From Pseudomonas sp. BGI-2 (GTDB lineage: Bacteria; Pseudomonadota; Gammaproteobacteria; Pseudomonadales; Pseudomonadaceae): a DNA stretch of 64,000 nt. Under the pieces are notes generated by a model. The model had not been told where the DNA came from and searched no databases. It was given only the letters and a program-made list of their open reading frames with translations. How positions within the stretch are numbered: the stretch's first letter is position 1; every line of letters starts with the position of its first letter. The stretch spans positions 61,357 through 125,356 of the forward strand of contig NZ_SISB01000012.1 in NCBI RefSeq assembly GCF_004310295.1, in the 5' to 3' direction. Below are positions 28,380-36,853 of this stretch, one piece after another. A program made the position numbers and the translations under genes.

Positions 28380-29195
28380 CTAGGTTCGGAGGACTCGATC
28401 CCATTCACGAGTTGTTAATTCGTGACATGCGGAAGGTGATCCACCAAAGCAGCGCTGCGATACAGTGGCCATATTGGCCTCAGTCGCATAGCGGATGGTG
28501 ACTCCATTTTCGTCCAGCAGTACACCACCGGCACCTCTTAACAGCGCATGCCCAGCTACAACATCATGTGCTGAAACAGCGTAGAGCGAGACACCGCATA
28601 CACCGTCGCCGGCGGCTACTCTTGCCAGTCTGTATGCGATTGATGGCATTGCATGAAAACGCCCTGGAGCACACAGCTCTCGGTTGAGCTCCGGTTTATT
28701 CACCGCCGCAGCACTGACCATGATTGTGCTGTCGCTCGAAAGCTTTTTATCCGCAAGACGCACATCTACTGATTGGCCATTGCGAATCAACTGGGGGACA
28801 CCCTCCGCCCAACCGATACAGTCGGGTATCCCCTCAGGCGTCACGGGTGCGTATACAACCCCCAGCACCGGGATAGTTTTATGCAGTAGTCCCACCGATA
28901 TAGCAGACCCCTTCAAGCCCCTCAAAAAGTCACTTGTGCCATCGTTAGGGTCCACAACCCAACACCAAGCATGCCCTGTGAGGACGTGCCCCGTCTCTTC
29001 ACCCCAAAAATCGCAGCTAAGTAGGCTGAGAAGCTCAGGCCTCAATATCTCTTCAATTTCCACATCGATCACGGCCTTGTCACCTTGGCCACGAGGTCCA
29101 TCCGGACGATTCCACTCTTCGGATAGCAAAACGCCTGCGCGTTCAACAAGCTCGGTTACTTGAGCGAGAAGCTCTGAAAGATTTGGGTTAGCCAT
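28380..29195 (-). CDS. Inositol monophosphatase / CysQ-family phosphatase
   Basis: The 271-residue protein has the metal-binding motifs of the lithium-sensitive phosphatase superfamily: FWGEETG (Glu pair, about 63-70), WVVDPNDGTSDFLRG (the DPxDGT motif, about 79-93) and a C-terminal SAHDVVAGHALLRGAGG in place of WD-AG. The family hydrolyses inositol phosphates, fructose-1,6-bisphosphate or 3'-phosphoadenosine 5'-phosphate; the substrate here is open. The variant third motif (AHDVVAG for WDxAAG) is usual in the mobile-element-borne branch. I chose the ATG at 29195 (MANPNLSELL) over 29225. It sits between IS21 ends, so it may have been mobilised. Confidence 0.82.
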   Translation of the reverse strand: MANPNLSELLAQVTELVERAGVLLSEEWNRPDGPRGQGDKAVIDVEIEEILRPELLSLLSCDFWGEETGHVLTGHAWCWVVDPNDGTSDFLRGLKGSAISVGLLHKTIPVLGVVYAPVTPEGIPDCIGWAEGVPQLIRNGQSVDVRLADKKLSSDSTIMVSAAAVNKPELNRELCAPGRFHAMPSIAYRLARVAAGDGVCGVSLYAVSAHDVVAGHALLRGAGGVLLDENGVTIRYATEANMATVSQRCFGGSPSACHELTTREWDRVLRT

Positions 29196-29300
29196 ATCGC
29201 TCCATAAGATTGATGAACCGCTCAAGGAATGCCTCCAAGGCAGCGGCGCGCGAACTTAGGCGAGACGCCTCGCTACATAAAATAGTGCTTCGAACAACTA

Positions 29301-29362
29301 GTTGCATGGCATTTGACCAGGCGTTTGCATTCGATTTGACCAGTTGCATTGGACATGACCAG
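29301..29362. repeat. IS21 end repeats, second set
   Basis: Three imperfect copies of the unit seen at 27845-27933, including the identical string GTTTGCATTCGATTTGACCA, in the same orientation. They form the outer end of the IS21 copy whose istB remnant follows. Confidence 0.7.
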
Positions 29363-29418
29363 TCACAGTGCCGTCGACGCGCTAACCACCCACCGTAACT
29401 TCACGCTTGGTGAGAGTC

Positions 29419-29658
29419 TCAGCGCTTGCGGCTTCTGACCCTGCGCATAGATTCCCCCTTGAGCTGAATAACGTGAGACTTGTGTACGATCCGGTCAAGG
29501 ATAGCGTCCGCAATCGTTGGGTCAGCAAACAAGTCATACCACTTTTCCTTCGGATATTGGCTGGTGATGAGCAACGAGCCGTGTTGAGACTGTTGATCAA
29601 TGACATCCAGGAGGAAAGGTCCAAGCTGCGCATCAATTCCGCCGATACCAAGATCAGC
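29419..29658 (-). pseudogene. istB: IS21 istB 3' fragment
   Basis: The minus strand encodes about 79 residues of IstB, the helper ATPase of IS21: DLGIGGIDAQLGPFLLDVID, SLLITSQYPKEKWYDLFADP and TIADAILDRIVHKSHVIQLK, ending RRVRSRKR. The Walker motifs and N-terminus are absent; the fragment breaks off at about 29658 against the recombinase region. Confidence 0.85.
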
Positions 29659-29771
29659 TCGAGAGGGTCTACGAGCAGCTTAAGCCGACCGAAACGCGGT
29701 CTTCCTCAGAATTGTCGCCATCTCAGCCCTCTGTGAAGAAGCATCGTACCGCCAAGCGAGGTGAGCAATGA
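29659..29771 (+). CDS. 3' end of a truncated small gene upstream of the recombinase
   Basis: An open frame without a start encodes LERVYEQLKPTETRSSSELS and a basic end (KKHRTAKRGEQ). Its stop overlaps the recombinase ATG as ATGA, so the two were probably one operon before the istB junction cut off its 5' end. I do not recognise the family. Confidence 0.45.
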
Positions 29772-31582
29772 GCCAGGCTGTGATGGTGGCATTCTATGCC
29801 CGCGTATCTTCTGACCAGCAGGCTAAACGCGGCACGATTGAAAGCCAGATTGCTGCGTTGACAGAGCGGATCGTGGCCGATGGTGTCCACGTTGCTGAGG
29901 ACATGCGATTTGTCGACGCAGGCGTCAGCGGCGCGACGCTGATTCGTCCACAATTGGAGCGGCTCAGAGACCGGGCTGCCCTCGGCCTGGTGGATCGTCT
30001 CTATGTCCTGTCCCCAGACCGGCTGTCACGAAAATATGCCCACCAAGCCTTGCTGATGGAAGAACTATCGGCGTGCGGCGTGCAGGTCGTGTTCCTCAAT
30101 CATGCCATTGGCGTCACGCCGGAAGAGTCGTTGTTGCTGCAGATGCAGGGCATGATCGCGGAGTACGAACGGGCCAAAATTATGGAACGCAATCGTCGCG
30201 GCAAGCTTCATGGGGCCAAGCGCGGCAGCATCAATGTGCTGTCGACTGCGCCCTACGGTTATCGCTATATTCGCAAGCAGCTTGATGGAGCACCCGCACA
30301 GTACGTCATTGAATTGCCACAAGCCGCGACGGTCAGAGCCATCTTTCAATGGATTGGGATGGAGCGACTGAGCATCGGCGAAGTGGTGCGTCGCCTTGGG
30401 GTAACAGGCACCGTGACCGCCTCAGGTAAGCCGTATTGGGATCGCAGTACCGTGTGGGGGATATTACAAAACCCAGCCTACATAGGCCGAGCTGCTTTCG
30501 GCAAAACACAAGCTTGTGATCGTTTACCTCGGATACGCGCACAACGTCACAGTGCCGAGGTGCCCAGGAAGGGGTGTTCAACCGTACGTACGGATCCGAG
30601 TCAGTGGATCGAGATACCCGTCCCGGCGATCGTCAGCGAAGGGTTGTTTCAGTCGGTTCAAGAGCAACTTGCCGAGAATCGAAAAGCGCGTCAGCGCCGC
30701 CATGGTGCTGTTTACCTACTTCAGGGCTTGACCGTTTGCGGCCATTGTCACTACGCCTATTACGGTAAAAAGGTCAGCAAGGCAGCGGCCAAAGGCCAAC
30801 GTCGGGACTATGCCTACTATCGTTGCATTGGAACCGATGCCTATCGCTTTGGTGGCGAACGCATCTGTGACAATCAGCAAATACGAACGGACCGTCTCGA
30901 TGAACTGGTGTGGCAGCAAGTTGTTGAACTGCTCGCCCACCCCGGAAGGCTAAAGAGTGAATATGAACGCCGGCTGGGTGTCCTGGAAGAAAAGGAAAAA
31001 ACAAATCCTGATACCGCGGCACTGGAACGACAACGACTGCAGCTGGAGAAAGGCAAGTCGCGACTCATCGATAGCTATGCCGAAGGCATGATTGATAAAA
31101 CGGATTTTGATCCGAAGATGCGGCACTTGAAGAGCCGTCTGGAACAGCTTGATCAGCAGATTCAGGAGTTACGGCGTCATCAGGTGGGTCAACGCGAACT
31201 GTTTCTGGTCATTAATCGTCTCGAAGAGTTTGCCGCTGCTGTCCATGACCGATTGGGCACCGTGGATTTCGTCACAAAACGCGAGATCATTCGCGGCCTG
31301 GTCAAACGCGTCGAAATTCACAAGGACGAAATTTTGGTGGTGTTCCGGATTGACCCAGATCCTGGATTCAACGCCAGCGAAAGTTCGCCTGGCTCAGACG
31401 TCGGAGAGAAAAGTATGCAAGATCGTACGCGGCGTACTCTCGCCGTTGCTGTCGAACATCCTGCTCAACGAACTCGACTACGAGCTGGAGCGACGGGGTC
31501 ATCGCTTCGTGCGTTATGCCGACGATGCGAACATCTATGTACGCAGCCCTCGTGCTGGCGAACGAGTGATGAGGAGTGTTGA
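29768..31582 (+). CDS. Large serine recombinase with altered C-terminus
   Basis: The 604-residue frame has the resolvase catalytic domain at the N-terminus: FYARVSSDQQ contains the nucleophilic Ser (about residue 14), followed by DRLSRKYAHQ and EYERAKIMERNRRG. A recombinase domain (about 165-285), a zinc ribbon (CGHCHYAYYGKK … CIGTDAYRFGGERIC, about 325-375) and a coiled coil (about 400-465) follow, as in large serine integrases and ICE or transposon recombinases. From about residue 553 (31427 on) the frame runs into a truncated group II intron and the last ~50 residues (RTRRTLAVAVEHPAQ…) are read out of frame from the intron's reverse-transcriptase gene. The enzyme may still be active. Confidence 0.85.
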   Translation: MSQAVMVAFYARVSSDQQAKRGTIESQIAALTERIVADGVHVAEDMRFVDAGVSGATLIRPQLERLRDRAALGLVDRLYVLSPDRLSRKYAHQALLMEELSACGVQVVFLNHAIGVTPEESLLLQMQGMIAEYERAKIMERNRRGKLHGAKRGSINVLSTAPYGYRYIRKQLDGAPAQYVIELPQAATVRAIFQWIGMERLSIGEVVRRLGVTGTVTASGKPYWDRSTVWGILQNPAYIGRAAFGKTQACDRLPRIRAQRHSAEVPRKGCSTVRTDPSQWIEIPVPAIVSEGLFQSVQEQLAENRKARQRRHGAVYLLQGLTVCGHCHYAYYGKKVSKAAAKGQRRDYAYYRCIGTDAYRFGGERICDNQQIRTDRLDELVWQQVVELLAHPGRLKSEYERRLGVLEEKEKTNPDTAALERQRLQLEKGKSRLIDSYAEGMIDKTDFDPKMRHLKSRLEQLDQQIQELRRHQVGQRELFLVINRLEEFAAAVHDRLGTVDFVTKREIIRGLVKRVEIHKDEILVVFRIDPDPGFNASESSPGSDVGEKSMQDRTRRTLAVAVEHPAQRTRLRAGATGSSLRALCRRCEHLCTQPSCWRTSDEEC

Positions 31583-32186
31583 GCGCTTCCTGAATCAGCG
31601 CCTGAAACTGACGCTGAACCGGGACAAGAGCCGAGTTGCCGGGTCTTGGAAGTGTGACTACTTGGGTTACGGGATGAGCTGGCATCAGCAACCGAAGCTG
31701 AGAGTGGCGACGATGAGTCTAGGTCGTTCGCGCGATCGACTCAGAGGACTGCTACGTAAAGCGCGGGGTCACAAGATGGCGAATATCATCGAGCGGATAA
31801 ACCCCGTGCTACGCGGTTGGGCTGGCTACTTCAAGCTGAGTCAGAGCAAGCGGCCACTTGAGGAACTGGATGGCTGGGGGCGGCACAAGCTCCGTTGTGT
31901 CGTCTGGCGTCAATGGAAGCGGCCCTCTGCGAGGGCGCGCAACTTGATACGTTTGGGACTCAATGAGGCACGGGCGTGGAAATCGGCAGTCAATGGCCGA
32001 GGCCCATGGTGGAACTCGGGAGCGCCCCATATGAATCAGGCGTTGCCGAAGAAGCTGTGGGACCGACTCGGGTTGGTCTCGATACTGGATACGATCAACC
32101 GGCTTAGCCGCATAGCCTGAACCGCCGTATACGGAACCGTACGTACGGTGAGAGGACGGCGGGTGTAAATCCGCCTCCTACTCGAT
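31427..32186 (+). mobile_element. 3' half of a second group II intron with truncated reverse transcriptase
   Basis: The frame 31427-32120 encodes the C-terminal half of an intron RT: GVLSPLLSNILLNELDYELE, the catalytic RFVRYADDANIYV, and maturase domain X (ERINPVLRGWAGYFKLSQS), ending NRLSRIA. RT blocks 0-4 are missing. After the stop, 32119-32186 carries domain V-like sequence (GAACCGCCGTATACGG … CCGTACGTACGGT) and a domain VI-like hairpin ending CCTACTCGAT, a usual intron 3' end. Domain I is absent, so it cannot splice. Confidence 0.88.
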
Positions 32187-32188
32187 CA

Positions 32189-32318
32189 TCACTCGTGCGA
32201 GTGTCCATGACCAGCGTTTTCAGACTCCACACCTTTCTCACCACCGCTGCATGCGGTTATCAGGCCCAGAAAGCAAATCAAAAGTAGCGAACGGAACAAC
32301 GTTACTGAAGTATTCATG
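32189..32318 (-). pseudogene. Small His-tailed lipoprotein with frameshift
   Basis: From ATG 32318 the minus strand encodes MNTSVTLFRSLL; after a five-T run the hydrophobic core and lipobox continue in another frame as LICFLGLITACSGGEKG, then a tail ENAGHGHSHE and TGA (32191-32189). A single-base change in the T-run would restore a 42-residue lipoprotein. The gene ends three bases from the group II intron 3' end and heads in the same direction as the nickel/cobalt genes; the His tail suits a metal module. Confidence 0.45.
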
Positions 32319-32407
32319 CGTATTTTTCCAGAATAATATGAAATTGAGTCTTCGGTTGAAGGGCTTTGCCATCCGCACCCAATTGATAGGACAGTTCTCT
32401 CCTGCGA

Positions 32408-33043
32408 TTACTGTTTGACGCTCAGGTATTCGCCGGTCGCTTTCAGCGAGATGGTCACATCATTGCTGCTGCGATTACGCCAAAACCAGCCGTGGGTGCC
32501 GTCAAAAATGGCGGTGAATTCACCTTTATCAGTTTTGACCTGCTTGCCCTTGTTGTAGCTGTGGAAGTAACCCTTTTCACCGTTGTAAGGCTCGCCATGG
32601 GTGTCGTAGTTCACAGGCCCACCAACCGCTGTCCATTCATAGCTGACAGTCTTGTTCTTCAGCACTTCCAGTTTGATTTCTGTCCCTTCACCTGGTTTGA
32701 GCGTGACGCTCATTTGATTCGTCTTCAGAGCTGAGGTAGGTGTCGCCACTGGCTGAGCAACAGGTTTCACAATAGGTTGGACTTGCGCAACCCGCGGAGC
32801 TGGAGCTGCTGGTTGAGGTGGCGCGGCATCTGCCAAAGCTTCCTGGGCAAGGATGATCTTCAGTTCGCCCATCTGGGTCAGTCCCAGTGCTCGGCCCACA
32901 CCCGTTGGATCAACGGCGTATTCCGAAGGCATGACAACGGTCACCAGCAGGCCGACCGCAGTCAGCAGTGCAATGACAGTCGAACGCACCAGTTTGCGAG
33001 TGCTAGGCAATTCATTAACAGTTGGAAGCGGAGTATTGAACAT
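32408..33043 (-). CDS. Membrane-anchored periplasmic protein of the metal module
   Basis: The 211-residue protein has one N-terminal transmembrane helix (about 18-40), a Pro/Ala-rich linker (about 72-105) and a beta-rich periplasmic domain (about 108-211) with YEWTAVGGPVNYDTHGEPYNGE and GTHGWFWRNRSSNDVTISL. I recall such proteins annotated as transmembrane anchor proteins next to HupE/UreJ in Pseudomonas and other metal-resistance islands. The function is unknown. It starts 12 bases after the HupE stop, so cotranscription is likely. Confidence 0.7.
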   Translation of the reverse strand: MFNTPLPTVNELPSTRKLVRSTVIALLTAVGLLVTVVMPSEYAVDPTGVGRALGLTQMGELKIILAQEALADAAPPQPAAPAPRVAQVQPIVKPVAQPVATPTSALKTNQMSVTLKPGEGTEIKLEVLKNKTVSYEWTAVGGPVNYDTHGEPYNGEKGYFHSYNKGKQVKTDKGEFTAIFDGTHGWFWRNRSSNDVTISLKATGEYLSVKQ

Positions 33044-33055
33044 GGTCAGAATTCC

Positions 33056-33793
33056 TTACGCAGAGACAAACAGGCCGGTGATCTGGTAACCCATCAGGAG
33101 GAAACCGGCACTCATCATGGCGACGTTGGCGGTATAGGCATGGCGCCAGAAACTACCGGTGCGCCGCCAATACCCCATCAAAATGAGAATCGCGCTAAGG
33201 GCCAGCAATTGGCCGATCTCGACACCAACGTTGAAGGCGATCAGATTCGGAATCAGGCCATCAGGTGAGATCTCGTACTCCTGGATCTTCGTCGCCAGAC
33301 CAAAACCGTGTAGCAAGCCGAAGATCAGCGTGGCCACTTTGGTGTTGGGTTGGAAACCAAACCAGCGCTGGAACGCGCCCAGGTTATCGAGCGCCTTGTA
33401 CACCACCGAAAAACCGATGATGGCGTCGATGATGTAGGAGCTGATGCTGATCTCGGTCAGCACGCCAAGCAGCAGCGTGACCGAGTGGCCTACGGCGAAT
33501 AGCGTGACGTAGAGCCCCACATCTTTCAGGCGGTAGAGGAAGAAGATCACCCCGAACAGAAACAGCAAGTGGTCGTAGCCCGTCATCATGTGCTTGGCGC
33601 CCATGTAGATGAAGGGCAGCAACATGACGCCGGAGCTTTCCTGGATAAAGCCCTTGTCACCTTCCGCGACGGCGTGAGCCATCGCCTCGGGCATCCCGAG
33701 GAAAAGGGTTGCGGCAAATAAAAACAGCAGCAGTAGCAGGCGACGCGAAGGCGCAGTAAATGCGTCAACGCCGCTCATCGAGTGCGAATGCAT
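33056..33793 (-). CDS. HupE/UreJ-family membrane protein
   Basis: The 245-residue protein has an N-terminal cytosolic or signal segment (LLLLLFLFAATLFLGMPEAMAH) and about six more transmembrane helices. The family hallmark motif GYDHLLFLFGVIFF (about 73-86) and a second His motif, FGLLHGFGLAT, are present. HupE/UreJ proteins are secondary nickel or cobalt transporters, usually for hydrogenase or urease; in metal islands a member of this branch sits with RcnA-like exporters, where its direction of transport is unclear. It lies between the anchor protein and the His-rich membrane protein on the same strand. Confidence 0.85.
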   Translation of the reverse strand: MHSHSMSGVDAFTAPSRRLLLLLFLFAATLFLGMPEAMAHAVAEGDKGFIQESSGVMLLPFIYMGAKHMMTGYDHLLFLFGVIFFLYRLKDVGLYVTLFAVGHSVTLLLGVLTEISISSYIIDAIIGFSVVYKALDNLGAFQRWFGFQPNTKVATLIFGLLHGFGLATKIQEYEISPDGLIPNLIAFNVGVEIGQLLALSAILILMGYWRRTGSFWRHAYTANVAMMSAGFLLMGYQITGLFVSA

Positions 33794-33841
33794 GAATAAA
33801 TCCTACGTTGTAGTGATCGTGGGCCGCTTGCGCGGTCATGG

Positions 33842-34249
33842 TCAGGATGCGAACGAAGGACGGGGTGGCCGCTCAATCAAGAAAATCGGCGGACGGGGAA
33901 CGGAATAGCGTGGCGCATCGACTCGCATAGAGAGCTTCGGCTGCGCAGCCAAACTCAACGCGGAGGTGAGCTGTGGCGTTTCGTGCTGATGGTCAGGGGT
34001 CAAAGGAGAGTGATAGTGATCCGAGCAGCTTGCACACGACATCTCGGCTTGCTGTTCATGGGAGTGATGGGCGTCTTGTGCAATCTCCCAAGCTGGCTGT
34101 TTCGACGTCACTGACAACGTATAGGTATGCCCGGCCCAGGCCACAAACATGGCGAGAACAAGGGCGACTACCACCGTTGATGTCAGTGTTCTGCTGAACA
34201 TAGCGTTCGGTTTCAACTCGTTTTGTAGGGCTTTGAAGCGTTTGACCAT
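33842..34249 (-). CDS. Hypothetical His-rich single-pass membrane protein
   Basis: The 135-residue protein has one transmembrane helix (about 20-42) and a periplasmic tail with DAHHSHEQQ, CASCSDHYH and DHQHE clusters, so it probably binds metal ions. I do not recognise a family. It is divergent from rcnR, and its ATG at 34249 is preceded by a perfect AGGAGGAT site, which is immediately next to the G6-tract operator. It heads the leftward metal operon (His-rich protein, HupE, anchor protein, small lipoprotein). Confidence 0.6.
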   Translation of the reverse strand: MVKRFKALQNELKPNAMFSRTLTSTVVVALVLAMFVAWAGHTYTLSVTSKQPAWEIAQDAHHSHEQQAEMSCASCSDHYHSPLTPDHQHETPQLTSALSLAAQPKLSMRVDAPRYSVPRPPIFLIERPPRPSFAS

Positions 34250-34255
34250 ATCCTC

Positions 34256-34268
34256 CTAGGGGGGATAG
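34256..34268. promoter_or_regulatory. Predicted RcnR-type operator
   Basis: CTA-GGGGGG-ATAG: a G6 tract flanked by short inverted AT-rich arms, the pattern of RcnR/CsoR-family operators (TACT-G6-N-AGTA in E. coli). It lies between the divergent His-rich membrane gene and rcnR, so one site may control both operons. Confidence 0.65.
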
Positions 34269-34306
34269 GATGCCAGCGTAATTCATTGAGGCCCGAGGCT
34301 CAAGTC

Positions 34307-34606
34307 ATGAGTGAGCACGAACACGAACACAACCATCCCCATACCCACCAAAGTCATGAGGCGATCATCAAGCGCCTCAAGCGGGCGGACGGCCATTTAC
34401 GCGGCATCATCACCATGATTGAAGAGGGGCGTCAGTGCGTGGACATCGCTCAGCAGCTGCATGCGGTCGAAAAAGCCGTATGTCAAGCGAAGCGCACGCT
34501 CATCCAGGATCACATTGATCACTGCCTGGAGGACACAGTCTCAGCCTTGAACAATGGCGAGCGCGCACCGTTGGAAGCCTTCAAACAAATCACCAAGTAC
34601 CTCTAG
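34307..34606 (+). CDS. rcnR: RcnR/CsoR-family nickel/cobalt-responsive repressor
   Basis: The 99-residue all-helical protein has a His-rich N-terminus (SEHEHEHNHPHTHQSH) and the RcnR/FrmR core: IIKRLKRADGHLRGIITMIEEGRQCVDI, with Cys35-equivalent in RQCVD, and HAVEKAVCQAKRTLIQDHIDHC. Such proteins bind DNA as tetramers and are released by Ni(II) or Co(II). The ATG at 34307 gives the family N-terminus; an upstream TTG at 34286 is less likely. The rcnA gene starts 8 bases after its stop. It probably represses both its own operon and the divergent one through the G-tract operator. Confidence 0.88.
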   Translation: MSEHEHEHNHPHTHQSHEAIIKRLKRADGHLRGIITMIEEGRQCVDIAQQLHAVEKAVCQAKRTLIQDHIDHCLEDTVSALNNGERAPLEAFKQITKYL

Positions 34607-34613
34607 GTCTGAC

Positions 34614-35762
34614 ATGCCCAACTTCGCCGAACTGCTGCAACAGGGCGGGACTCACGCCTGGCTGTATTTCCCGAGCGCTATCTTGCTCGGTGCCTTGCAT
34701 GGCCTTGAGCCCGGACACTCGAAGACCATGATGGCCGCGTTCATCGTGGCCATTCGTGGTTCGGTTAAACAGGCCGTTTTGTTGGGGCTGGCCGCGACGC
34801 TGTCGCACACCGCCGTGGTGTGGTTGGTCGCCATCGGCGGCATGTACCTGGGCAAAGGTCTGGACGCTCAAACCACTGAGTCATACTTCCAGCTTGCGTC
34901 CTCTGCACTGATCATCGTAATTGCGCTCTGGATGCTGTGGCGTACCTGGCGCGGTGAGCAGATGTTCCAGTTCGAGCAAGGTGATGACCACCACCACGGT
35001 GAGCATGACCATGGCCATCATGATGAAACCCATCGAATCGATACCGGCCACGGGCGCATCGAACTGTCGATTTTTGAAGAAGGTATGCCACCGCATTGGC
35101 GCCTGAAAACATTGACCGGACACGCTTGGGCTACATCGGATGTTCGCCTAATGACGACTCGTCCGGACGGCAGCACTCAATCGTTCTCTTTCGTCGAGCG
35201 CGAAGGCTTTCTGGAGTCGGCAGTCGATATCCCGGAGCCTCATGAGTTCAGTGCTCGCTTGAGTCTGGGGCATGCGGGCCACTCCCATGATTACGATCTG
35301 GCGTTCCAGGAGCATGATCACGGGCACGCGCATTCCGAACTGGAAGGTCTGGAGTTGTCGATTGATGGCTATCAGGATGCGCATGAACGCGCACATGCCA
35401 ACGATATCCGTAAGCGCTTCACCAATCGTGAGGTGACCACGGGCCAGATCGTCATGTTCGGTTTGACGGGCGGTTTGATTCCTTGTCCGGCGGCCATCAC
35501 CGTTCTGTTGCTGTGTCTTCAGGTTAAAGAAGTCGCGCTGGGTGGCATGCTTGTCCTGTGCTTCAGCATTGGCTTGGCGATTACTTTGGTTGCTGTGGGA
35601 TCTGCTGCGGCCATTGGTGCAAGACAAGCCTCCAATCGTTGGCCTTGGCTGGGCACCGTTGCTCGCCGCGCCCCTTACCTGTCCAGCGTATTGATCATCG
35701 GTGTCGGCCTGTACGTCGGCATCCATGGTTGGATCGGCTTGAGTGCACAAGGCGGCGTTTGA
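34614..35762 (+). CDS. rcnA: Nickel/cobalt efflux protein RcnA
   Basis: The 382-residue membrane protein has the RcnA/NicO architecture: two or three N-terminal helices with ILLGALHGLEPGHSKTMMAAF, a long hydrophilic loop rich in His (HHHGEHDHGHHDETHR near 120-135, and more clusters around 220-245), and C-terminal helices with GGLIPCPAAITVLLLCLQV. It exports Ni(II) and Co(II) from the cytoplasm. The loop is longer than in E. coli RcnA and contains a beta-rich insertion (about 140-210), seen in other Pseudomonas homologues. It is directly behind rcnR in one operon. Confidence 0.88.
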   Translation: MPNFAELLQQGGTHAWLYFPSAILLGALHGLEPGHSKTMMAAFIVAIRGSVKQAVLLGLAATLSHTAVVWLVAIGGMYLGKGLDAQTTESYFQLASSALIIVIALWMLWRTWRGEQMFQFEQGDDHHHGEHDHGHHDETHRIDTGHGRIELSIFEEGMPPHWRLKTLTGHAWATSDVRLMTTRPDGSTQSFSFVEREGFLESAVDIPEPHEFSARLSLGHAGHSHDYDLAFQEHDHGHAHSELEGLELSIDGYQDAHERAHANDIRKRFTNREVTTGQIVMFGLTGGLIPCPAAITVLLLCLQVKEVALGGMLVLCFSIGLAITLVAVGSAAAIGARQASNRWPWLGTVARRAPYLSSVLIIGVGLYVGIHGWIGLSAQGGV

Positions 35763-35808
35763 GTGCTCGAACTCACCAGCTATCTGGCCGCAGCACACTG
35801 GGGTGGAC

Positions 35809-36552
35809 ATGACTGACACTCATGCAGACCAGCACTCTTCGCTGAAGGGTCGAAGCAGTAGCCTTGATCTGATCAAGTGGCTGGCGATGCTGACCATGGT
35901 CATCGACCATTTGCGCTTGGTGTGGCCGGAGATGAGTAATCTGTTCATTCCGGGGCGGCTGTCTTTTCCATTGTTCTGCGTTGCCATTGCGGCCAATGTG
36001 GCGCGCTCCAGTCCCGGCGAATTGCTGACTGTCGCGAACGGTCGCTACCTCGCATTGATGCTTGTGTTCGCGGCTATCTCGGAAGTGCCTTATCGTTCTA
36101 TCAGCACCTCGGGGTCATTCAACGTGCTGGTTACGCTCGCGTTGGGGTTGGTGATTGCTTGGGGATGGCAGCATCGCACCTGGTTGAGCGGAGCCATGGC
36201 GTTGATTGCCGCCGCAGCTGCCTACGTGCTGGATGATCCGTTGATGTATGGCTTCTACGGGGCATTCGTCCCTGCCGCGGTTTTGTTGGCAGTCAGGAGG
36301 CCTGGTGCTCTTTGGCTGCTGTCAGCGGTTCTGTGCCTGTTGAGCAACACCCGCAGCAGCATAGTGACCAGAGCGCTGGACCTGGACATCTATTCACTGC
36401 TGGCCTTGAGCAATGCTTTTGCCGCTCCCCTGATCGGACTCTGGCTGCTGCGTCAGACATTCACCTTCAAGGTCTGGCCGGTGCGGCAATGGGGCTACTG
36501 GTTCTATCCGGGTCATCTAGCTGCGCTGCAAGCTCTACGGTTCTTGGTCTGA
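35809..36552 (+). CDS. TraX-family membrane protein
   Basis: The 247-residue polytopic protein has the TraX signature SLDLIKWLAMLTMVIDHLRLVW near the start and PGRLSFPLFCVAIAANVAR, and about eight hydrophobic segments. TraX of F plasmid acetylates pilin; relatives in metal islands and chromosomes are of unknown substrate. The start at 35809 follows GGGGTGG. It lies 46 bases after rcnA on the same strand and probably ends the operon. A link with metal efflux is only positional. Confidence 0.78.
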   Translation: MTDTHADQHSSLKGRSSSLDLIKWLAMLTMVIDHLRLVWPEMSNLFIPGRLSFPLFCVAIAANVARSSPGELLTVANGRYLALMLVFAAISEVPYRSISTSGSFNVLVTLALGLVIAWGWQHRTWLSGAMALIAAAAAYVLDDPLMYGFYGAFVPAAVLLAVRRPGALWLLSAVLCLLSNTRSSIVTRALDLDIYSLLALSNAFAAPLIGLWLLRQTFTFKVWPVRQWGYWFYPGHLAALQALRFLV

Positions 36553-36649
36553 TGACAGAGAAGGACTTTTTCCAAAACACTAGACGAGACAGTCAGACGT
36601 TCTTTACTAGGATTTATCGATAGTGCACTAGAACGAAACAGGGCTACCC

Positions 36650-36853
36650 ATGCACCATGTCCCAGTCTGCCTTGTATTGCTTGCTACGTTGGGCACTGCC
36701 CATGCAGGTTTCGATGAAGGCTTTTCGGCGTATCAGCGACGGGACTTCACAACCGCTTTGCGTGAGTGGCGACCTTTAGCTGAACGGGGGAGCGCCGCCG
36801 CTGCTTCTCAAAAAATTGTGATTGTGGCTCGCATCGAGGTGTATGGAAATTAG
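36650..36853 (+). pseudogene. Truncated Sel1-repeat protein
   Basis: The frame has a signal peptide (1-19, AHAGFDE) and the first half of a Sel1/TPR repeat (EGFSAYQRRDFTTALREWRPLAERG), then the sequence breaks after AAAA into unrelated DNA and stops. Full-length relatives carry several repeats, so the 3' part has been lost at about 36808. Confidence 0.65.
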
